DNA of 64,000 bases, taken from positions 37,520 to 101,519 of the forward strand of contig JANQJB010000074.1 of the NCBI GenBank assembly GCA_028281865.1. The letters run 5' to 3'. Position 1 is the first letter of the stretch; the number at the start of each line of letters is the position of its first letter. Source of the stretch: Marinagarivorans sp. (GTDB lineage Bacteria > Pseudomonadota > Gammaproteobacteria > Pseudomonadales > Cellvibrionaceae). A program made the translations under genes and the position numbers. Under the pieces are notes generated by a model, which worked only from the letters and a program-made list of their open reading frames with translations, ran no database searches and had not been told where the DNA came from. Of the stretch, positions 1-10,069 are shown one piece after another.

Positions 1-1
1 C

Positions 2-76
2 AAAAGTAAAATGTGCGCGCTAATAGACATCCCCCAAATGGCGAAAATGCTTGCGGAACACGAAAAAACAGGTTGA
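2..76 (+). CDS. CheW-domain protein, C-terminal end (partial)
   Basis: Only the last 24 codons are in the window, open from the left edge and ending in TGA. The readable tail contains CALIDIPQMAKML, which resembles the end of the ParA-adjacent CheW-domain protein (PA1463 type) that precedes cheW in Pseudomonas-like polar flagellar operons. The next two genes, CheW and DUF2802, are in the same order as PA1464-PA1465, which supports the call. The tail alone is too short for a domain assignment, so the identity rests mainly on context. Confidence 0.6.
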   Translation, partial: KSKMCALIDIPQMAKMLAEHEKTG

Positions 77-210
77 TAGTTTTAGTGACTTTAATCGCTC
101 ATCGATAAGAGCGAAATGCAGTGGCACAAAAACTGCCTTTTACTATAGTAAAGGAAGTACTGCTTGATTATTGACACAGCGTCGCTGCATCTTATGCGAG
201 AGGAAAAACT

Positions 211-699
211 ATGACTGTGCAACTCAACTCTGACAAGAGCGTTAGTGATGATCCCATGTTGCAGTGGGTGACTTTTCGCCTGGCGGGTGAAACTTATGGT
301 ATTAATGTCATGCAGGTGCAGGAGGTGCTGCGCTATACGGAAATAGCTCCGGTACCCGGAGCGCCCGCGTACGTTATCGGCATTATTAACTTGCGTGGAA
401 ATGTGGTGACAGTCATTGACACTCGCCAACGATTTGGTTTGATGCCCGGGGAAATTACCGATAATACGCGAATAGTGATTATCGAAGCGGAAAAACATGT
501 GGTCGGTATACTTGTAGACAGCGTGGCGGAAGTCGTTTATTTACGTCAATCGGAAATTGAAACTGCACCAAATGTTAACAACGAAGAAAGTGCGAAGTTT
601 ATTCAAGGTGTTTGCCATAAAAATGATGAATTACTGATTCTCATTGAGTTGGATAAATTGATCACTGAAGATGAATGGGCTGAAATCGAGTCCTTCTAA
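211..699 (+). CDS. cheW: Chemotaxis coupling protein CheW
   Basis: 162 residues, one CheW domain (about residues 17-155). It links chemoreceptors to the kinase CheA in cytoplasmic receptor arrays. Typical CheW features are visible: FRLAGETYGINVMQVQEVL near the start, the GIINLRGNVVTVIDTR strand pair, and a late GVCHKNDELLILIELDKL segment. An AGAGGA ribosome site lies just before the ATG. It follows a CheW-domain protein and precedes DUF2802, so it belongs to the main polar flagellar chemosensory system, whose CheA must lie left of the window. It is distinct from the second CheW at 31.4 kb. Confidence 0.93.
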   Translation: MTVQLNSDKSVSDDPMLQWVTFRLAGETYGINVMQVQEVLRYTEIAPVPGAPAYVIGIINLRGNVVTVIDTRQRFGLMPGEITDNTRIVIIEAEKHVVGILVDSVAEVVYLRQSEIETAPNVNNEESAKFIQGVCHKNDELLILIELDKLITEDEWAEIESF

Positions 700-768
700 C
701 CATCCTTACTTTAAAACTCAGAAGCGGTGGTATAGAGTAGCTCGAACAGCTCGCAAGAGGAGTTACTC

Positions 769-1185
769 ATGCTAACGACAAGTTGGCCCTTCTGGGCTCT
801 GCTGCTCAGTTCCTTCGCAGTAGTGCTCGCCAGTATCCAATATCTTTACTTTAAAAAACAAATCCGAAAGCTTACTCTCGAATTCAACGCTTCAACGCGC
901 AAGCTTAAAAGAGAGATCAATACGACTGCACGCGGCGCATATGGTATGGGTCAGAGAGTATTGCTAGCCGAGAAGCGTTTGCAGCTTCTATCTGAAGATC
1001 ATTCTGAACACCACTTCAATCAAGATTTTCCCGTTACCGGTTTAGAAAAGGCTGAGGAACTTTTAGACAGTGGTGTGGATGCGGATACTGTTGCGGCTAA
1101 ATGTGGCTTATCGCGATCTGAGGCGTCGCTTATGGCACTGGTTCGCAAACAGTTTGATACCGTGCCAGAGGATGAATTGGGATGA
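769..1185 (+). CDS. DUF2802 membrane-anchored protein (PA1465-like)
   Basis: 138 residues. One N-terminal transmembrane helix (about residues 8-26) is followed by a basic, helical linker and a C-terminal helix-turn-helix-like segment (ELLDSGVDADTVAAKCGLSR). This is the layout of DUF2802 proteins, which close the flagellar chemotaxis operon after cheW in Pseudomonas. Function is unknown. A strong AGAGGAG ribosome site precedes the ATG. The stop overlaps the start of the next gene by 4 bases (ATGA), so the two are probably translationally coupled. Confidence 0.85.
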   Translation: MLTTSWPFWALLLSSFAVVLASIQYLYFKKQIRKLTLEFNASTRKLKREINTTARGAYGMGQRVLLAEKRLQLLSEDHSEHHFNQDFPVTGLEKAEELLDSGVDADTVAAKCGLSRSEASLMALVRKQFDTVPEDELG

Positions 1186-1685
1186 AAATTTATCTTAAGC
1201 TTGTTGTATTGTTTTTCTCAGCTTATTTTTTAAGTGCTTGTAGTGTGTTTGATTATAGTAAGCACGTCACCTATCAGGACAAAGCGGGTGAGGTTTCGGT
1301 TGAGTTATTGCGAAAAATTAAAGTTGGTAAAACCGATCGCGATTGGATGGTGATCCAGTTTGGCACTCCTGGGAACGAAGTAAACATCAGTGAAACCCAA
1401 GACTTACTTAGCTGGGAGCTCGAAGAGACCCACGAACGCAACGCATCGATATTTCCATTGCTACGCTACAATTCAGCAAAAACTAAAACGCGTTTCTTAC
1501 ACGTGGTTCTGGAAAAAGATCGTGTAAAAAAAAGATGGATGGATAAAAACGAACATGTTGATCTTGGTAAGGTAAAATCCGAACTTACACCTAAAAAGTC
1601 TTTTTTCGAAAAATTGAAAAGTTTAGATTTTTTTGGCCAAAGCAGCAGTGATAATGAAAAAAAAGAAAAAATAAGCCAACTATAA
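1182..1685 (+). CDS. Putative outer-membrane lipoprotein
   Basis: 167 residues with a lipoprotein signal peptide: a hydrophobic segment at residues 4-18 and lipobox LSAC with Cys20. The mature part is charged and begins with a region (VSVELLRKIKVGKTDRDWM) that recalls the SmpA/OmlA-type fold, in which a KIKVGKT/GMT turn follows the lipobox. The last 40 residues are lysine-rich and low complexity. It overlaps DUF2802 by 4 bases, so it is probably the last gene of the flagellar/chemotaxis operon. I do not recognise a specific function, and the SmpA-like assignment is tentative. Confidence 0.7.
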   Translation: MKIYLKLVVLFFSAYFLSACSVFDYSKHVTYQDKAGEVSVELLRKIKVGKTDRDWMVIQFGTPGNEVNISETQDLLSWELEETHERNASIFPLLRYNSAKTKTRFLHVVLEKDRVKKRWMDKNEHVDLGKVKSELTPKKSFFEKLKSLDFFGQSSSDNEKKEKISQL

Positions 1686-1731
1686 AGTGCAAGACTTTTG
1701 TGTTGTAAACTGAAATATTTTTGGGGGAGCC

Positions 1732-3339
1732 ATGAACTATCGCGGTAAAGATTTACTACGCAATCCACGCCACAATAAGGGTTCTGCTTTTACTGCGGAA
1801 GAGCGGGAAAAATATGGCTTAAGAGGTCTTTTGCCTCATCGTGTTAGCTCTATGGAAGAACAAATCGAGCGTGCTATGGAAAATATTCGGCGCAAATCGA
1901 GTGATATTGAAAAATATATTTTCTTAAGCTCGCTGCTCGATCGTAATGAACGTCTTTATTACCGTCTGTTGTTTGATCATATAGATGAGCTAATGCCCAT
2001 CGTTTATACCCCGACTGTAGGGCAGGCATGCCAAGAGTTTGGACATATTTTTCGTCAGACACGCGGATTCTACCTGAATATTTCGGATCGCGGTGAAATC
2101 GCGAAATCATTGGCGAATTGGCATGTAAAAGGCGTGCGTTTAATTGTTGTTACCGATGGCGAGCGCATTTTGGGTTTGGGAGATTTGGGTGCCAATGGAA
2201 TGGGAATTCCTATAGGCAAGTTGTCGCTGTATGTTGCCTGTGCAGGGATTCGCCCAGAGGAAGTTTTGCCAATTATGCTGGATGTTGGCACTAATAATAT
2301 TGATTTATTATCTGATGAACTCTATCTTGGAGAAAATTGTCGGCGTGTTCACGGTCCAGAATATATGGATTTTATCGAGGAGTTTATGCAGGCGGTTCAT
2401 CAGGTTTTTCCGGACGCCTTGGTTCAGTTCGAGGATTTTGCAACGCCTAATGCGGTATCAATTCTGGAAAAATATCGCGATCGTTGTTTATGCTTTAACG
2501 ATGATATTCAAGGCACCGCATCCGTTGCGCTTGCCGGGCTTTACGCTTCGGCTCGAGCGACTGGAGTCGCATTCGAAGAAAAACGTTTTTTGTTTCTAGG
2601 AAGTGGTTCTGCTGCGACAGGTATCGGTGATTTAGTCGTTAAATCACTAATAAAAAAAGGCTTATCGCGCAGTGAAGCCTTGTCACGATTAACGTTTATT
2701 AATCGCGAGGGAGTAGTAAACCTAGAGCAAAATAACCTTCAACCGCATGTTAAGCCTTTTGCTCGGGACCTTCCCAATTTGCCCTTGGTCGAAATAATAA
2801 AGCATCAAAAACCTCATGTATTGATTGGCGCAACCGGTACTCCCGGTGTATTTACTGAAGACGTTATTTCTACGATGGCAGAGATTAACGAATGCCCCGT
2901 TATATTCGCGCTTTCCAACCCAACAAGCCGCGCAGAGTGTACCGCAGAAGAAGCCTACCGGTGGTCTGACGGTCGTGCTGTTTTCGCGAGTGGAAGTCCA
3001 TTTCACGCGGTTCATTTCAAAGGCAAAATTCGTGTGCCTGGGCAGGGCAACAATGCTTACATTTTCCCGGGGCTCGGTTTGGGTGTGCGGATTGGCGGTG
3101 CTAAACGTGTTAACGATCATATGTTAATCGTCGCTGCCGAAGCTTTGGCTCAATGTGTGTCTGATGAAGCGATATCGCACAGTTGCTTGTATCCTCCGTT
3201 AGATGAAATACGTGACGTATCCGTTACCATTGCAAAGGCGGTTGCGCAGGCCGCCTTCGATGATTGTTTAACCGAGCAGCGGGTGGATGATAAGTTCGAG
3301 CGAGAGCTCAACGAATACTTATATTTTCCAGATTACTAA
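1732..3339 (+). CDS. maeA: NAD-dependent malic enzyme
   Basis: 535 residues, full length for the large-subunit malic enzyme family. It decarboxylates L-malate to pyruvate, reducing NAD(P), and feeds pyruvate from the TCA cycle. Visible signatures are YTPTVGQACQEFG with the catalytic Tyr92, Lys163 in GIPIGKLSLY, metal ligands in QFEDF (Glu234, Asp235) and NDDIQGTASV (Asp257/258), and a Rossmann turn FLGSGSAATGIGD at 288-300. A GGGGGAG ribosome site sits before the ATG. NAD preference is inferred from family resemblance to SfcA/MaeA, not shown. It lies alone between the flagellar tail and a long non-coding gap. Confidence 0.93.
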   Translation: MNYRGKDLLRNPRHNKGSAFTAEEREKYGLRGLLPHRVSSMEEQIERAMENIRRKSSDIEKYIFLSSLLDRNERLYYRLLFDHIDELMPIVYTPTVGQACQEFGHIFRQTRGFYLNISDRGEIAKSLANWHVKGVRLIVVTDGERILGLGDLGANGMGIPIGKLSLYVACAGIRPEEVLPIMLDVGTNNIDLLSDELYLGENCRRVHGPEYMDFIEEFMQAVHQVFPDALVQFEDFATPNAVSILEKYRDRCLCFNDDIQGTASVALAGLYASARATGVAFEEKRFLFLGSGSAATGIGDLVVKSLIKKGLSRSEALSRLTFINREGVVNLEQNNLQPHVKPFARDLPNLPLVEIIKHQKPHVLIGATGTPGVFTEDVISTMAEINECPVIFALSNPTSRAECTAEEAYRWSDGRAVFASGSPFHAVHFKGKIRVPGQGNNAYIFPGLGLGVRIGGAKRVNDHMLIVAAEALAQCVSDEAISHSCLYPPLDEIRDVSVTIAKAVAQAAFDDCLTEQRVDDKFERELNEYLYFPDY

Positions 3340-3896
3340 ACAATGTCACAAACTTCTCTATTTCTCGTTCACGTAGCTTAATGCTTTGCGCTTTATACTC
3401 TTAAGCACTTTTGAACCTAGCGCAAGTATACACCTTATTCTCTATCTGGCGCCTGTGCAGCCGAGCTTATCGTTATCTGGAGTTTCACGTGAAGAATATA
3501 CTTTGATTGGTTTTAATAGAAAAAAAAGGCCAATCCGCTTTTCAATTCCAGCCAAAATACCTTAATTTGGATTAGATATTGTGATGGATGTCCTGTTTGC
3601 TATGTATAGTCGTTATTAATTTGATTATTTAATAATGGATAGCCACCACGGTGCTTGTGATCTTTCAGGCTTTCATGCTAAAAAATAAAAAGGAATATTT
3701 CTACAGTTTCGTTTTATGGGTTTAGAAATCTCTTGCCCAATGCGAACTAGCGGATTCACAATAAAAACTCTCAAAAAAAGCAAATGTAGCTAATATTCTC
3801 GTTCTGCGTGCCGAATCAATACGAATATGTAAATATAATTTACGTAAATTAAATCAATTTCCATGTGATTTTGATAGTAAGAAGGATTGGTGCGGT
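3340..3896. other. 557-bp non-coding region upstream of the DUF1592 gene
   Basis: AT-rich gap with no credible reading frame. It contains a 14-bp palindrome close to the next gene (listed separately). It also holds a loose GATTGG...CCAATC inverted repeat near 3507-3536 with an A-run between the arms. No clear terminator for the malic enzyme gene was seen. Confidence 0.6.
3837..3850. promoter_or_regulatory. Perfect palindrome, candidate operator
   Basis: AATTTACGTAAATT is a perfect 14-bp palindrome centred about 53 bases upstream of the DUF1592 gene start, a position suited to a repressor or activator site. The sequence is AT-rich, so chance is possible. No regulator gene is adjacent. Confidence 0.35.
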
Positions 3897-5573
3897 ATGT
3901 TAGAAGTCAGTAGAAATATCTGTCAAAAATGTTTAGCTGGAATTGCCATTGGCGGCTTACTTGTTATGGTTGGTTGCTCGGGTGACAACAGTTTAATCTC
4001 AGCTCCTAATTCAGTTGTGTATGAACGTGTTACGGGAACCAATATAGAGGCTCCAGTGACAGAATGCTCAGCGTTGGAAGAATCTCAGCTCACTGTTCTG
4101 AATAAGCTGCAATACGTCAATATGATTCGCGACGTTTACCATCCGCTAACAATCGATATTAGTGAAGAAGTTGAGTCTATTTATTTTCCGGATTATTTCG
4201 ATCAGGTATTTCTCCAGCGATTATCCTCGGTAAGCGACCTTGTTGCTGAAGAAGTTATTACAAATTTTGATCAGCTTGAGCTGGCGTGTGATTTTGATGT
4301 AGCTTGCGCGGAGTCATTTATAAGTAAGTTTGGTCGTCGCGCATTTCGGCGTCTATTGACGGAAGAGGAAGTGTCGGAGCTGTTGGAGAAATTTAGCGAG
4401 CAGCCGACCTTTGATGACGGTATTAAACAAATTGTGCGAATATTTGCCATCGACAGCAATGCAATCTACCAATATGTAGAGGGTATAGCTGCGGAGGGTG
4501 GAAAGGTATTGTTAAATGATTTTGAAAAGGCGAGTAGACTCAGTTTTTTACTGTGGAACACGATACCTGACGATGAATTGCTAGACGCTGCTGAACGTGG
4601 CAGTTTGAGCACAAAAGCTGGCTTCCATAAGCAAGCAGAACGTCTATTAAATGCTCGTGAACGAGTCGGCGATTCAACTACAGCATTTTTTCGCCACTGG
4701 TTTGGACTAGACTATGCAATTGGTAAAATGCAACCCAATTTTGATACTGCGCTAAAAGAGTTTGATTTACTGATTAAGGATGCATATCACAACGAGAGTT
4801 CTTTAAACGATTTGTTCACGACAAATATCGCTTTTGTTAATCGAGATTTGGCCGACATTTATGGTTTGAGCACTGAGGGACGAATAGAGGGTAAATTCGA
4901 AAGAGTTTTGTTGGATGATCGAAAGGGTTTGCTGACACGTGCTGCGTTCTTAACTGGAACCTCTGATAGTAGTCGTTCTATACCGACAGAGAGGGGAATA
5001 GTTGTGGGGACTCATCTCGCTTGCCAGACCTGGCCGCTTAGCGAACCTGCTGAATTACAAGACTCTCTTGCTTTCCTTTTCTACCAGCAGGAAGAGGGCG
5101 AAACGAGACGCGACACGTTGACGAGAACGACGGGCCATAGCCGCGTTTGCAGTAGCTGTCATTTTCTTACAGATAATATTGGTTTTACGCTCGAAAACTT
5201 TGATGGACATGGTCGGTATCGTGAACTCGATAATAAGGTACCAATTAATCCAAGTGTCGAAGATAGTTTTTTCGGCCCTATAAATAATGCTAACGATTTG
5301 GGCGACATAGTAGGAAATGCTGAATTAGTAAAAAATTGTTTCGTAAGAGAATGGTATCAACATGTATTTTTACGTAAATATATGAAACCTTTAACGAATA
5401 GTTACGGTTATGCAACAGAGGTGAATCAACTTGGCCATACTGTCCCGGTCCCGAGTCAGGATGACTGTGAGTTACAACGACTAAATTCGAGGTTTAGTGA
5501 ACTTGATGGAGATTTAGTTGGCTTGCTTAGGGAATTAGTGGATAGCCCTGCATTCCACTATTACAGGCTTTAA
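3897..5573 (+). CDS. DUF1592/DUF1588 c-type lipoprotein
   Basis: 558 residues. The lipoprotein signal has a hydrophobic stretch at residues 14-25 and Cys27 in VGCSG. The body matches the DUF1592-DUF1588-DUF1585 series found in planctomycete-type cytochrome-like proteins: FGRRAFRRLLTEEEV, then SFLLWNTIPDDELLDAAERG, then RGLLTRAAFLTGTSDSSRSIP-type DUF1588 sequence (shown in part). A CSSCH haem-binding motif (Cys418-His422) precedes GFTLENFDGHGRYR, as is usual in DUF1588. Such proteins are usually paired with a DUF1552 partner, which is absent here. Ribosome site AGAAGGA precedes the ATG. The family's function is not established; an extracytoplasmic redox role is inferred from the haem motif. 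Confidence 0.85.
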   Translation: MLEVSRNICQKCLAGIAIGGLLVMVGCSGDNSLISAPNSVVYERVTGTNIEAPVTECSALEESQLTVLNKLQYVNMIRDVYHPLTIDISEEVESIYFPDYFDQVFLQRLSSVSDLVAEEVITNFDQLELACDFDVACAESFISKFGRRAFRRLLTEEEVSELLEKFSEQPTFDDGIKQIVRIFAIDSNAIYQYVEGIAAEGGKVLLNDFEKASRLSFLLWNTIPDDELLDAAERGSLSTKAGFHKQAERLLNARERVGDSTTAFFRHWFGLDYAIGKMQPNFDTALKEFDLLIKDAYHNESSLNDLFTTNIAFVNRDLADIYGLSTEGRIEGKFERVLLDDRKGLLTRAAFLTGTSDSSRSIPTERGIVVGTHLACQTWPLSEPAELQDSLAFLFYQQEEGETRRDTLTRTTGHSRVCSSCHFLTDNIGFTLENFDGHGRYRELDNKVPINPSVEDSFFGPINNANDLGDIVGNAELVKNCFVREWYQHVFLRKYMKPLTNSYGYATEVNQLGHTVPVPSQDDCELQRLNSRFSELDGDLVGLLRELVDSPAFHYYRL

Positions 5574-5652
5574 GTTTGTATTTTTATAATAGGGGCAATA
5601 GGAACAAAAAACGTGAAGATGCTGTTTGTTGTGTCAATACCGGATTAATTTT

Positions 5653-6678
5653 CTAATGGGTACCGGCGCAACATACTTTGTCTCTGCCTGCTTGCTTGGC
5701 TCTATACATAGCGCTATCGGCGCTTGTAATTAACGCTTCGTAGCCTTCATTCACGTTATAGAGCGAGACTCCAATTGAGCATGTTATACGACCAATTTGT
5801 TTGGTCGATGTGCGTAAGCGTTGTTCCGAAATACGTTGCCGAATATTTTCTGCTGCTGACATGGCGCCGTTTAAGTCAGTTTTAGGTAATATTACCGTAA
5901 ATTCCTCGCCGCCATAACGCGCTACTATATCACTGCCACGCACGGTGTCGTTAATGACTTTGGCAATCCATTTTAAAACTGCATCACCCGCACCGTGTCC
6001 GTAGCTATCGTTAATATTTTTAAAGTGATCGATATCGAGTAGTAGGAGGCAGACTGGCCAGTCGTTTTCAACGGAAGATTTGCATATTTCGTCAAGTGCG
6101 ATATCAAACGCACGTCGATTTTTTGCATTGGTCAGAGGGTCGACCAACGATTCGTGGCGCACGCGTTTAAATTCGTTCCGCAGATCTTGGATTTCTTGGC
6201 GAGCGACATCGAGCTCTTCTTGTAAGAGCTTTGTTGCGGATTGCATATGCTCTGTTTGTTCAAGCAGAGAATGCAGCAGAGCTTTTGGGTCGGTATTTAA
6301 ACCCTTCTCAAGCATATTGGTGGCTTCGCTCAAGTAGTCTTGATAATTGCTCGTTTCGCCATCCATTTTATCCAGAGATGAGTGTGTGTTTTCCACTAAA
6401 CTACCTAACGCGATGCGCATTACCTCAACTGCGTGCTCATCACTTTGGCTAATAAACGAGTGAAATAAATCGCGTATATTTTCATTGGAAAGCAGAGTTG
6501 AGTCACCTAATTTATCACCAAGCGCCTCACTCAATTCTGGGTTTTGCCCCGAAAGATGTTCGTAGAAAACGGCATAAATGATTGGATTTGCCGGAAGAGA
6601 GTATTTGTTTGCTAATGGTAGTGCGGCTCGCGCGATTTGGGCAGCTTCGTCCTTACTGTGAAAATATTCGTATGTCAT
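5653..6678 (-). CDS. Diguanylate cyclase (GGDEF) with helical N-terminus
   Basis: 341 residues, cytoplasmic, with no membrane segment. Residues 1-140 are a helical domain I cannot assign, 141-172 a probable coiled coil, and 175-338 a GGDEF domain. The active site is GGEEF (256-260), with LLDIDHFKNINDSYGH at about 214-228. An inhibitory I-site RGSD (247-250) lies exactly five residues before it, so product feedback is expected. The enzyme should make cyclic di-GMP from two GTP. It is divergent from the chemoreceptor gene at 7.0 kb, and both start from the same 345-bp gap, which suggests linked motility control. Confidence 0.92.
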   Translation of the reverse strand: MTYEYFHSKDEAAQIARAALPLANKYSLPANPIIYAVFYEHLSGQNPELSEALGDKLGDSTLLSNENIRDLFHSFISQSDEHAVEVMRIALGSLVENTHSSLDKMDGETSNYQDYLSEATNMLEKGLNTDPKALLHSLLEQTEHMQSATKLLQEELDVARQEIQDLRNEFKRVRHESLVDPLTNAKNRRAFDIALDEICKSSVENDWPVCLLLLDIDHFKNINDSYGHGAGDAVLKWIAKVINDTVRGSDIVARYGGEEFTVILPKTDLNGAMSAAENIRQRISEQRLRTSTKQIGRITCSIGVSLYNVNEGYEALITSADSAMYRAKQAGRDKVCCAGTH

Positions 6679-7023
6679 TTTGTATAACTATTTGGCACCA
6701 GAGATAGATACGTTAAGTATAGTTGGAAATTAGTGTTTTTAGCCAAAGTTATTGGTCGGAAAATATAAACGAATGTCCTGAGGAAGTGTTTTTAAATATT
6801 ATTTAATTATTAAGGAATGCGGTAACTATTTCCTCAAGACTGCCTCTGTCAGCAGTCTAGGTGGAAATCGATTGGCCTCATAGTCGCCAGTGTTGGCTAT
6901 ACTAAAATTAATATATCGAAAATGTTTTTATAACATTAAGAGATATTGTCGACGAGTCTAAATTTCACTTATCAATGATGCAAATTGCAATAACTGAAGT
7001 GCCTTTAGTCGCCAAGATATTTA
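6679..7023. other. Divergent intergenic region, cyclase/chemoreceptor
   Basis: 345-bp AT-rich gap between two divergent starts. It holds a perfect inverted repeat AGACTGC...GCAGTCT (6837-6843 and 6852-6858, 8-base loop) midway, which could be an operator or hairpin. No convincing sigma-28 or sigma-54 promoter was found. Confidence 0.5.
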
Positions 7024-9069
7024 ATGGAAATTAGCAAAACGCTTATGCAACTGCTTAATAAAACCAAAATTCATACACGTATTATTGTAATGGTGTTTTT
7101 GCCATTATTTGTGATAGTTTGGTTGTCGATTGAGCGTTATAACGTCGCAAAGCAAGACAAGAAAGTTTTAGAAGATCTGGATTTAGTTTTGTCGTATTTG
7201 GAGGCATCAGCAGAATTGTTATTGAGCTTGGAAATTGAACGAGAGCTATTATTTGGCGTTACATCAAATCAGTCAAAGGATTATTTACCGAGGTATGATG
7301 AGCGTATTTCAAAGACCGTTGAGTTGCGAAAAAATTGGCGGCGATACTATGAAGCAAACAGAGATGCTATCCGGCGTATAGAGTCGCTTGATTTGGCGAT
7401 TAAAAAAACAGAAGAGCAATTGACAATTTTAGCGAGCATTCGCGAAGAAGCGAAAAAAGGTAAAAATGTACTCTCAAATGGCCTGCAAGCGGGGGCTGTT
7501 TATACACAAACCATCGGACATTTGATTGAATCGGTAAAACAGGTCGTTCTACTTTCGACGAAAGAAGAAAATTTAGTCCTATTAGCGGAATCGTATTACG
7601 CTCTACTCATGGTGAAGGAATACTATGTGTTGAACAATGCCGTTTTTCTAAGGGAATTAAGTAAAACGAGCGGTGCTATTTCCCGTATGAGTCGCATATC
7701 AGTGAATTACGGTATCGGAAAACATTATGGAATTATGGTGACAAGTCATGCTCCACCAAGTTTTGTTAAGCGATTTAATCAAGAGTTTAATAAAAATGAT
7801 GATGCGACATACGTCGCTAGTGTAAAAAGATATCTTGCGCAAAGGTTGGTGCACGATGTAGAGGCTAAAATTGATATCTCGCCAGAAAAATGGGATGCCG
7901 TGGCAGACAGGCAGACAACTGCTTTGCGCAATCTTGAAAAAGATTTGCGAAGCCGAATGCGGGCTAAAATTGACTTTTTATTAGATAAAGTTAAGCAGAA
8001 GATTGCTCAATCTCTTATGCTTGTGATTGGCTTGATTGTGGGTATGTCAATAATTTCGTTTCTGATTATCCGTAGCATTCTGAGGCCTTTGAGATCGTTG
8101 GTAAACGAGTTTGATCAAATTGCTTCTACAAAAGATTTGACTATTCCAATCGAGATTAATGGAACAGATGAGCTCTCATTCGCTGGAAAGTCTTTCTTAT
8201 CTCTGATTAATAGATTTAATGACGCTATAAAACAGATACATTTACAAACCCATCGCCTAACCGTTATTACAAATTCTGTTTCTGTAGCGATGAACGAGAG
8301 TGTATATCGCGCAGAAAATCAAAGCAGCGCGACCGACAGTGTCTCGGTTGCAGTTGAGGAAATGAACTGCACAGTAAGAGAGGTCGCGACTATCGCAACA
8401 AGTGCATTGGACGCTGTTCAGCGTGTGCATTCACTTTCTGTTGACAGTGTAAAAAGCGCAGGTACTGGATGCGATTATATTCAGGAGCTGATACGGCAAC
8501 TTGGAGATATTGGCGAAGCTGTCTTAACTTTACACAAAGAGAGCGATGAAATTAGTAGTGTGGTAAATGTGATTCAGGATATTAGCGAGCAGGTTAACTT
8601 GTTAGCCTTGAATGCGTCAATTGAAGCGGCTCGTGCAGGTGATCATGGCAGGGGGTTTGCGATTGTTGCTACGGAGGTGCGTGAACTTGCCAATCGGACA
8701 AGGAGCTCGACAGAAAAAATTCGCCAGCAAATCGAGTCTTTGCAAAAAGGCTCAAATGAGGCTGTCAGTGTAATGAAAATGTTGCAAAGTCAAGGCGAAG
8801 CTGCGGTGTCAGCTGTTAACGTGAGCGTAAATAAAATAACGAGCCTGGAGCACGAACTTGAAACTATTACCAATATTTCGACACAAATTGCTACAGCCGC
8901 GGAAGAGCAATCGCAAGTGACTTCCGAAATTAATGAGCGAATACACGGTATCAAGGAGGACTCGGACAAAATGGCATTCCATGCCAAGTCGACCATGGAC
9001 TCAACAGCCGAAATGAGTGACACGGAAGATCAGTTGAAAGAAGTAGTCTCTTCTTTTAAAACTCGTTAA
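7024..9069 (+). CDS. Methyl-accepting chemotaxis protein, NIT-like sensor domain
   Basis: 681 residues. Transmembrane helices lie at about 17-37 and 330-352 and flank a roughly 290-residue all-helical periplasmic domain. Its start ([18 protein letters not shown]) resembles the NIT (nitrate/nitrite sensing) family. A HAMP region follows, then a receptor signalling domain with the hairpin tip [18 protein letters not shown] and [18 protein letters not shown]. There is no C-terminal CheR-binding pentapeptide. The ribosome site before ATG 7024 is weak. Met8 at 7045 is an alternative start but has no better site. The ligand is unknown; NIT homology is judged by eye. Confidence 0.9.
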   Translation: MEISKTLMQLLNKTKIHTRIIVMVFLPLFVIVWLSIERYNVAKQDKKVLEDLDLVLSYLEASAELLLSLEIERELLFGVTSNQSKDYLPRYDERISKTVELRKNWRRYYEANRDAIRRIESLDLAIKKTEEQLTILASIREEAKKGKNVLSNGLQAGAVYTQTIGHLIESVKQVVLLSTKEENLVLLAESYYALLMVKEYYVLNNAVFLRELSKTSGAISRMSRISVNYGIGKHYGIMVTSHAPPSFVKRFNQEFNKNDDATYVASVKRYLAQRLVHDVEAKIDISPEKWDAVADRQTTALRNLEKDLRSRMRAKIDFLLDKVKQKIAQSLMLVIGLIVGMSIISFLIIRSILRPLRSLVNEFDQIASTKDLTIPIEINGTDELSFAGKSFLSLINRFNDAIKQIHLQTHRLTVITNSVSVAMNESVYRAENQSSATDSVSVAVEEMNCTVREVATIATSALDAVQRVHSLSVDSVKSAGTGCDYIQELIRQLGDIGEAVLTLHKESDEISSVVNVIQDISEQVNLLALNASIEAARAGDHGRGFAIVATEVRELANRTRSSTEKIRQQIESLQKGSNEAVSVMKMLQSQGEAAVSAVNVSVNKITSLEHELETITNISTQIATAAEEQSQVTSEINERIHGIKEDSDKMAFHAKSTMDSTAEMSDTEDQLKEVVSSFKTR

Positions 9070-9071
9070 AT

Positions 9072-9091
9072 GAGGAGCTATATTACTCCTC
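9072..9091. terminator. Weak bidirectional hairpin between convergent genes
   Basis: GAGGAG...CTCCTC inverted repeat with an 8-base loop lies in the 37-bp gap between the chemoreceptor and the convergent SMP-30-like gene. It is followed only by CCTTTG, so it is not a classical U-tract terminator. Confidence 0.35.
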
Positions 9092-9106
9092 CCTTTGCGA
9101 GATAAG

Positions 9107-10027
9107 CTAGCGTAATTTTATCTCGTTAACCGTGCCGGCTAACATATCGGGCAACAGGATTCGCTTATTTTTTTCATCCAAATAAAAATCTGCTGCCGAT
9201 TTAAACCCCTCGGCCAACAACGTGGCTTCTTCTGATTGGCCATCTATTTTCCAAACTTTTCCTTGAGTCCAACTACTCAAATAGTAATTACCAGATTTAT
9301 CCTGCTCGATCGCATCAGCACCTCGAAATCGGCCCTTAAGCGGTGATAATTGCTTTCCTTTTTTGACAAGTGCATTGCCTAGGAAAAAAGCACCAACCAT
9401 AATCTCACCATTGTTATCTACACCTACGCCGTTTGGGTTAAGCATGTAGGGGCTCGCGCCCTGAACCAGCGTGACCGTGCCTTTAGTATCGATAAAATAC
9501 ACTCGTCCCTTAGCGGGCATAATTTTGGCGTTTTTGCTATTTAACGGCCAGAGTTTGCCATTTTCGTCGCGCATTAATTTAACTGCACCCATATCGGTTA
9601 CGTATATACCTTTTTTGGATTTAGCAGCTGCGACGTCGTTTAAATAGAGTGGCGCTTCCGGAAAACTTTGTTCATCCGCAAAAATTGTCGCTTTTCCTCT
9701 TTTGTCAATTTTCCACACGCGAGTGAGATCGGAAATATAGAGATATTTCCCCACATATGCGATACCTTTTGGTTCATCAAAGCCTTTGGCAAAGGGTTTA
9801 ACCTGGCCTTTCTTGTCGATAACAACAACTTCACCGTCGCCCTTAACACCTTTTTGATTCATAACAGTTACGTAGTACTTACCGCTAAATCCCTTGGTAA
9901 TGCTCTCGGGCCTCACCCCTACCTTAATTGGGTAACTAATTTTTTCTGCGTAAGTGGGAGAGGCTGCTATAGCAAGAAGTGTGAGGAAAAGACGGAGTGT
10001 GATGAATTTAACAACGAAAGTCTTCAT
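9107..10027 (-). CDS. Secreted SMP-30/gluconolactonase-like beta-propeller
   Basis: 306 residues with a signal peptide (hydrophobic residues 8-24, probable cleavage after TYA at about 27). The rest is repeated beta-propeller blades such as GIAYVGKYLYISDLTRVWKI, ending in YLDEKNKRILLPDM. This is the pattern of SMP-30/LRE-like and NHL-type six-bladed propellers. The protein is probably periplasmic; the enzymatic activity, if any, is unknown. It shares this fold with the C-terminal half of the esterase fusion at 61.7 kb. A 17-bp direct repeat lies 43 bases upstream of its start. Confidence 0.75.
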   Translation of the reverse strand: MKTFVVKFITLRLFLTLLAIAASPTYAEKISYPIKVGVRPESITKGFSGKYYVTVMNQKGVKGDGEVVVIDKKGQVKPFAKGFDEPKGIAYVGKYLYISDLTRVWKIDKRGKATIFADEQSFPEAPLYLNDVAAAKSKKGIYVTDMGAVKLMRDENGKLWPLNSKNAKIMPAKGRVYFIDTKGTVTLVQGASPYMLNPNGVGVDNNGEIMVGAFFLGNALVKKGKQLSPLKGRFRGADAIEQDKSGNYYLSSWTQGKVWKIDGQSEEATLLAEGFKSAADFYLDEKNKRILLPDMLAGTVNEIKLR

Positions 10028-10069
10028 TTGCGAGTTCTCATATTAGAGCTGTGTTATTTTGTATTTATC

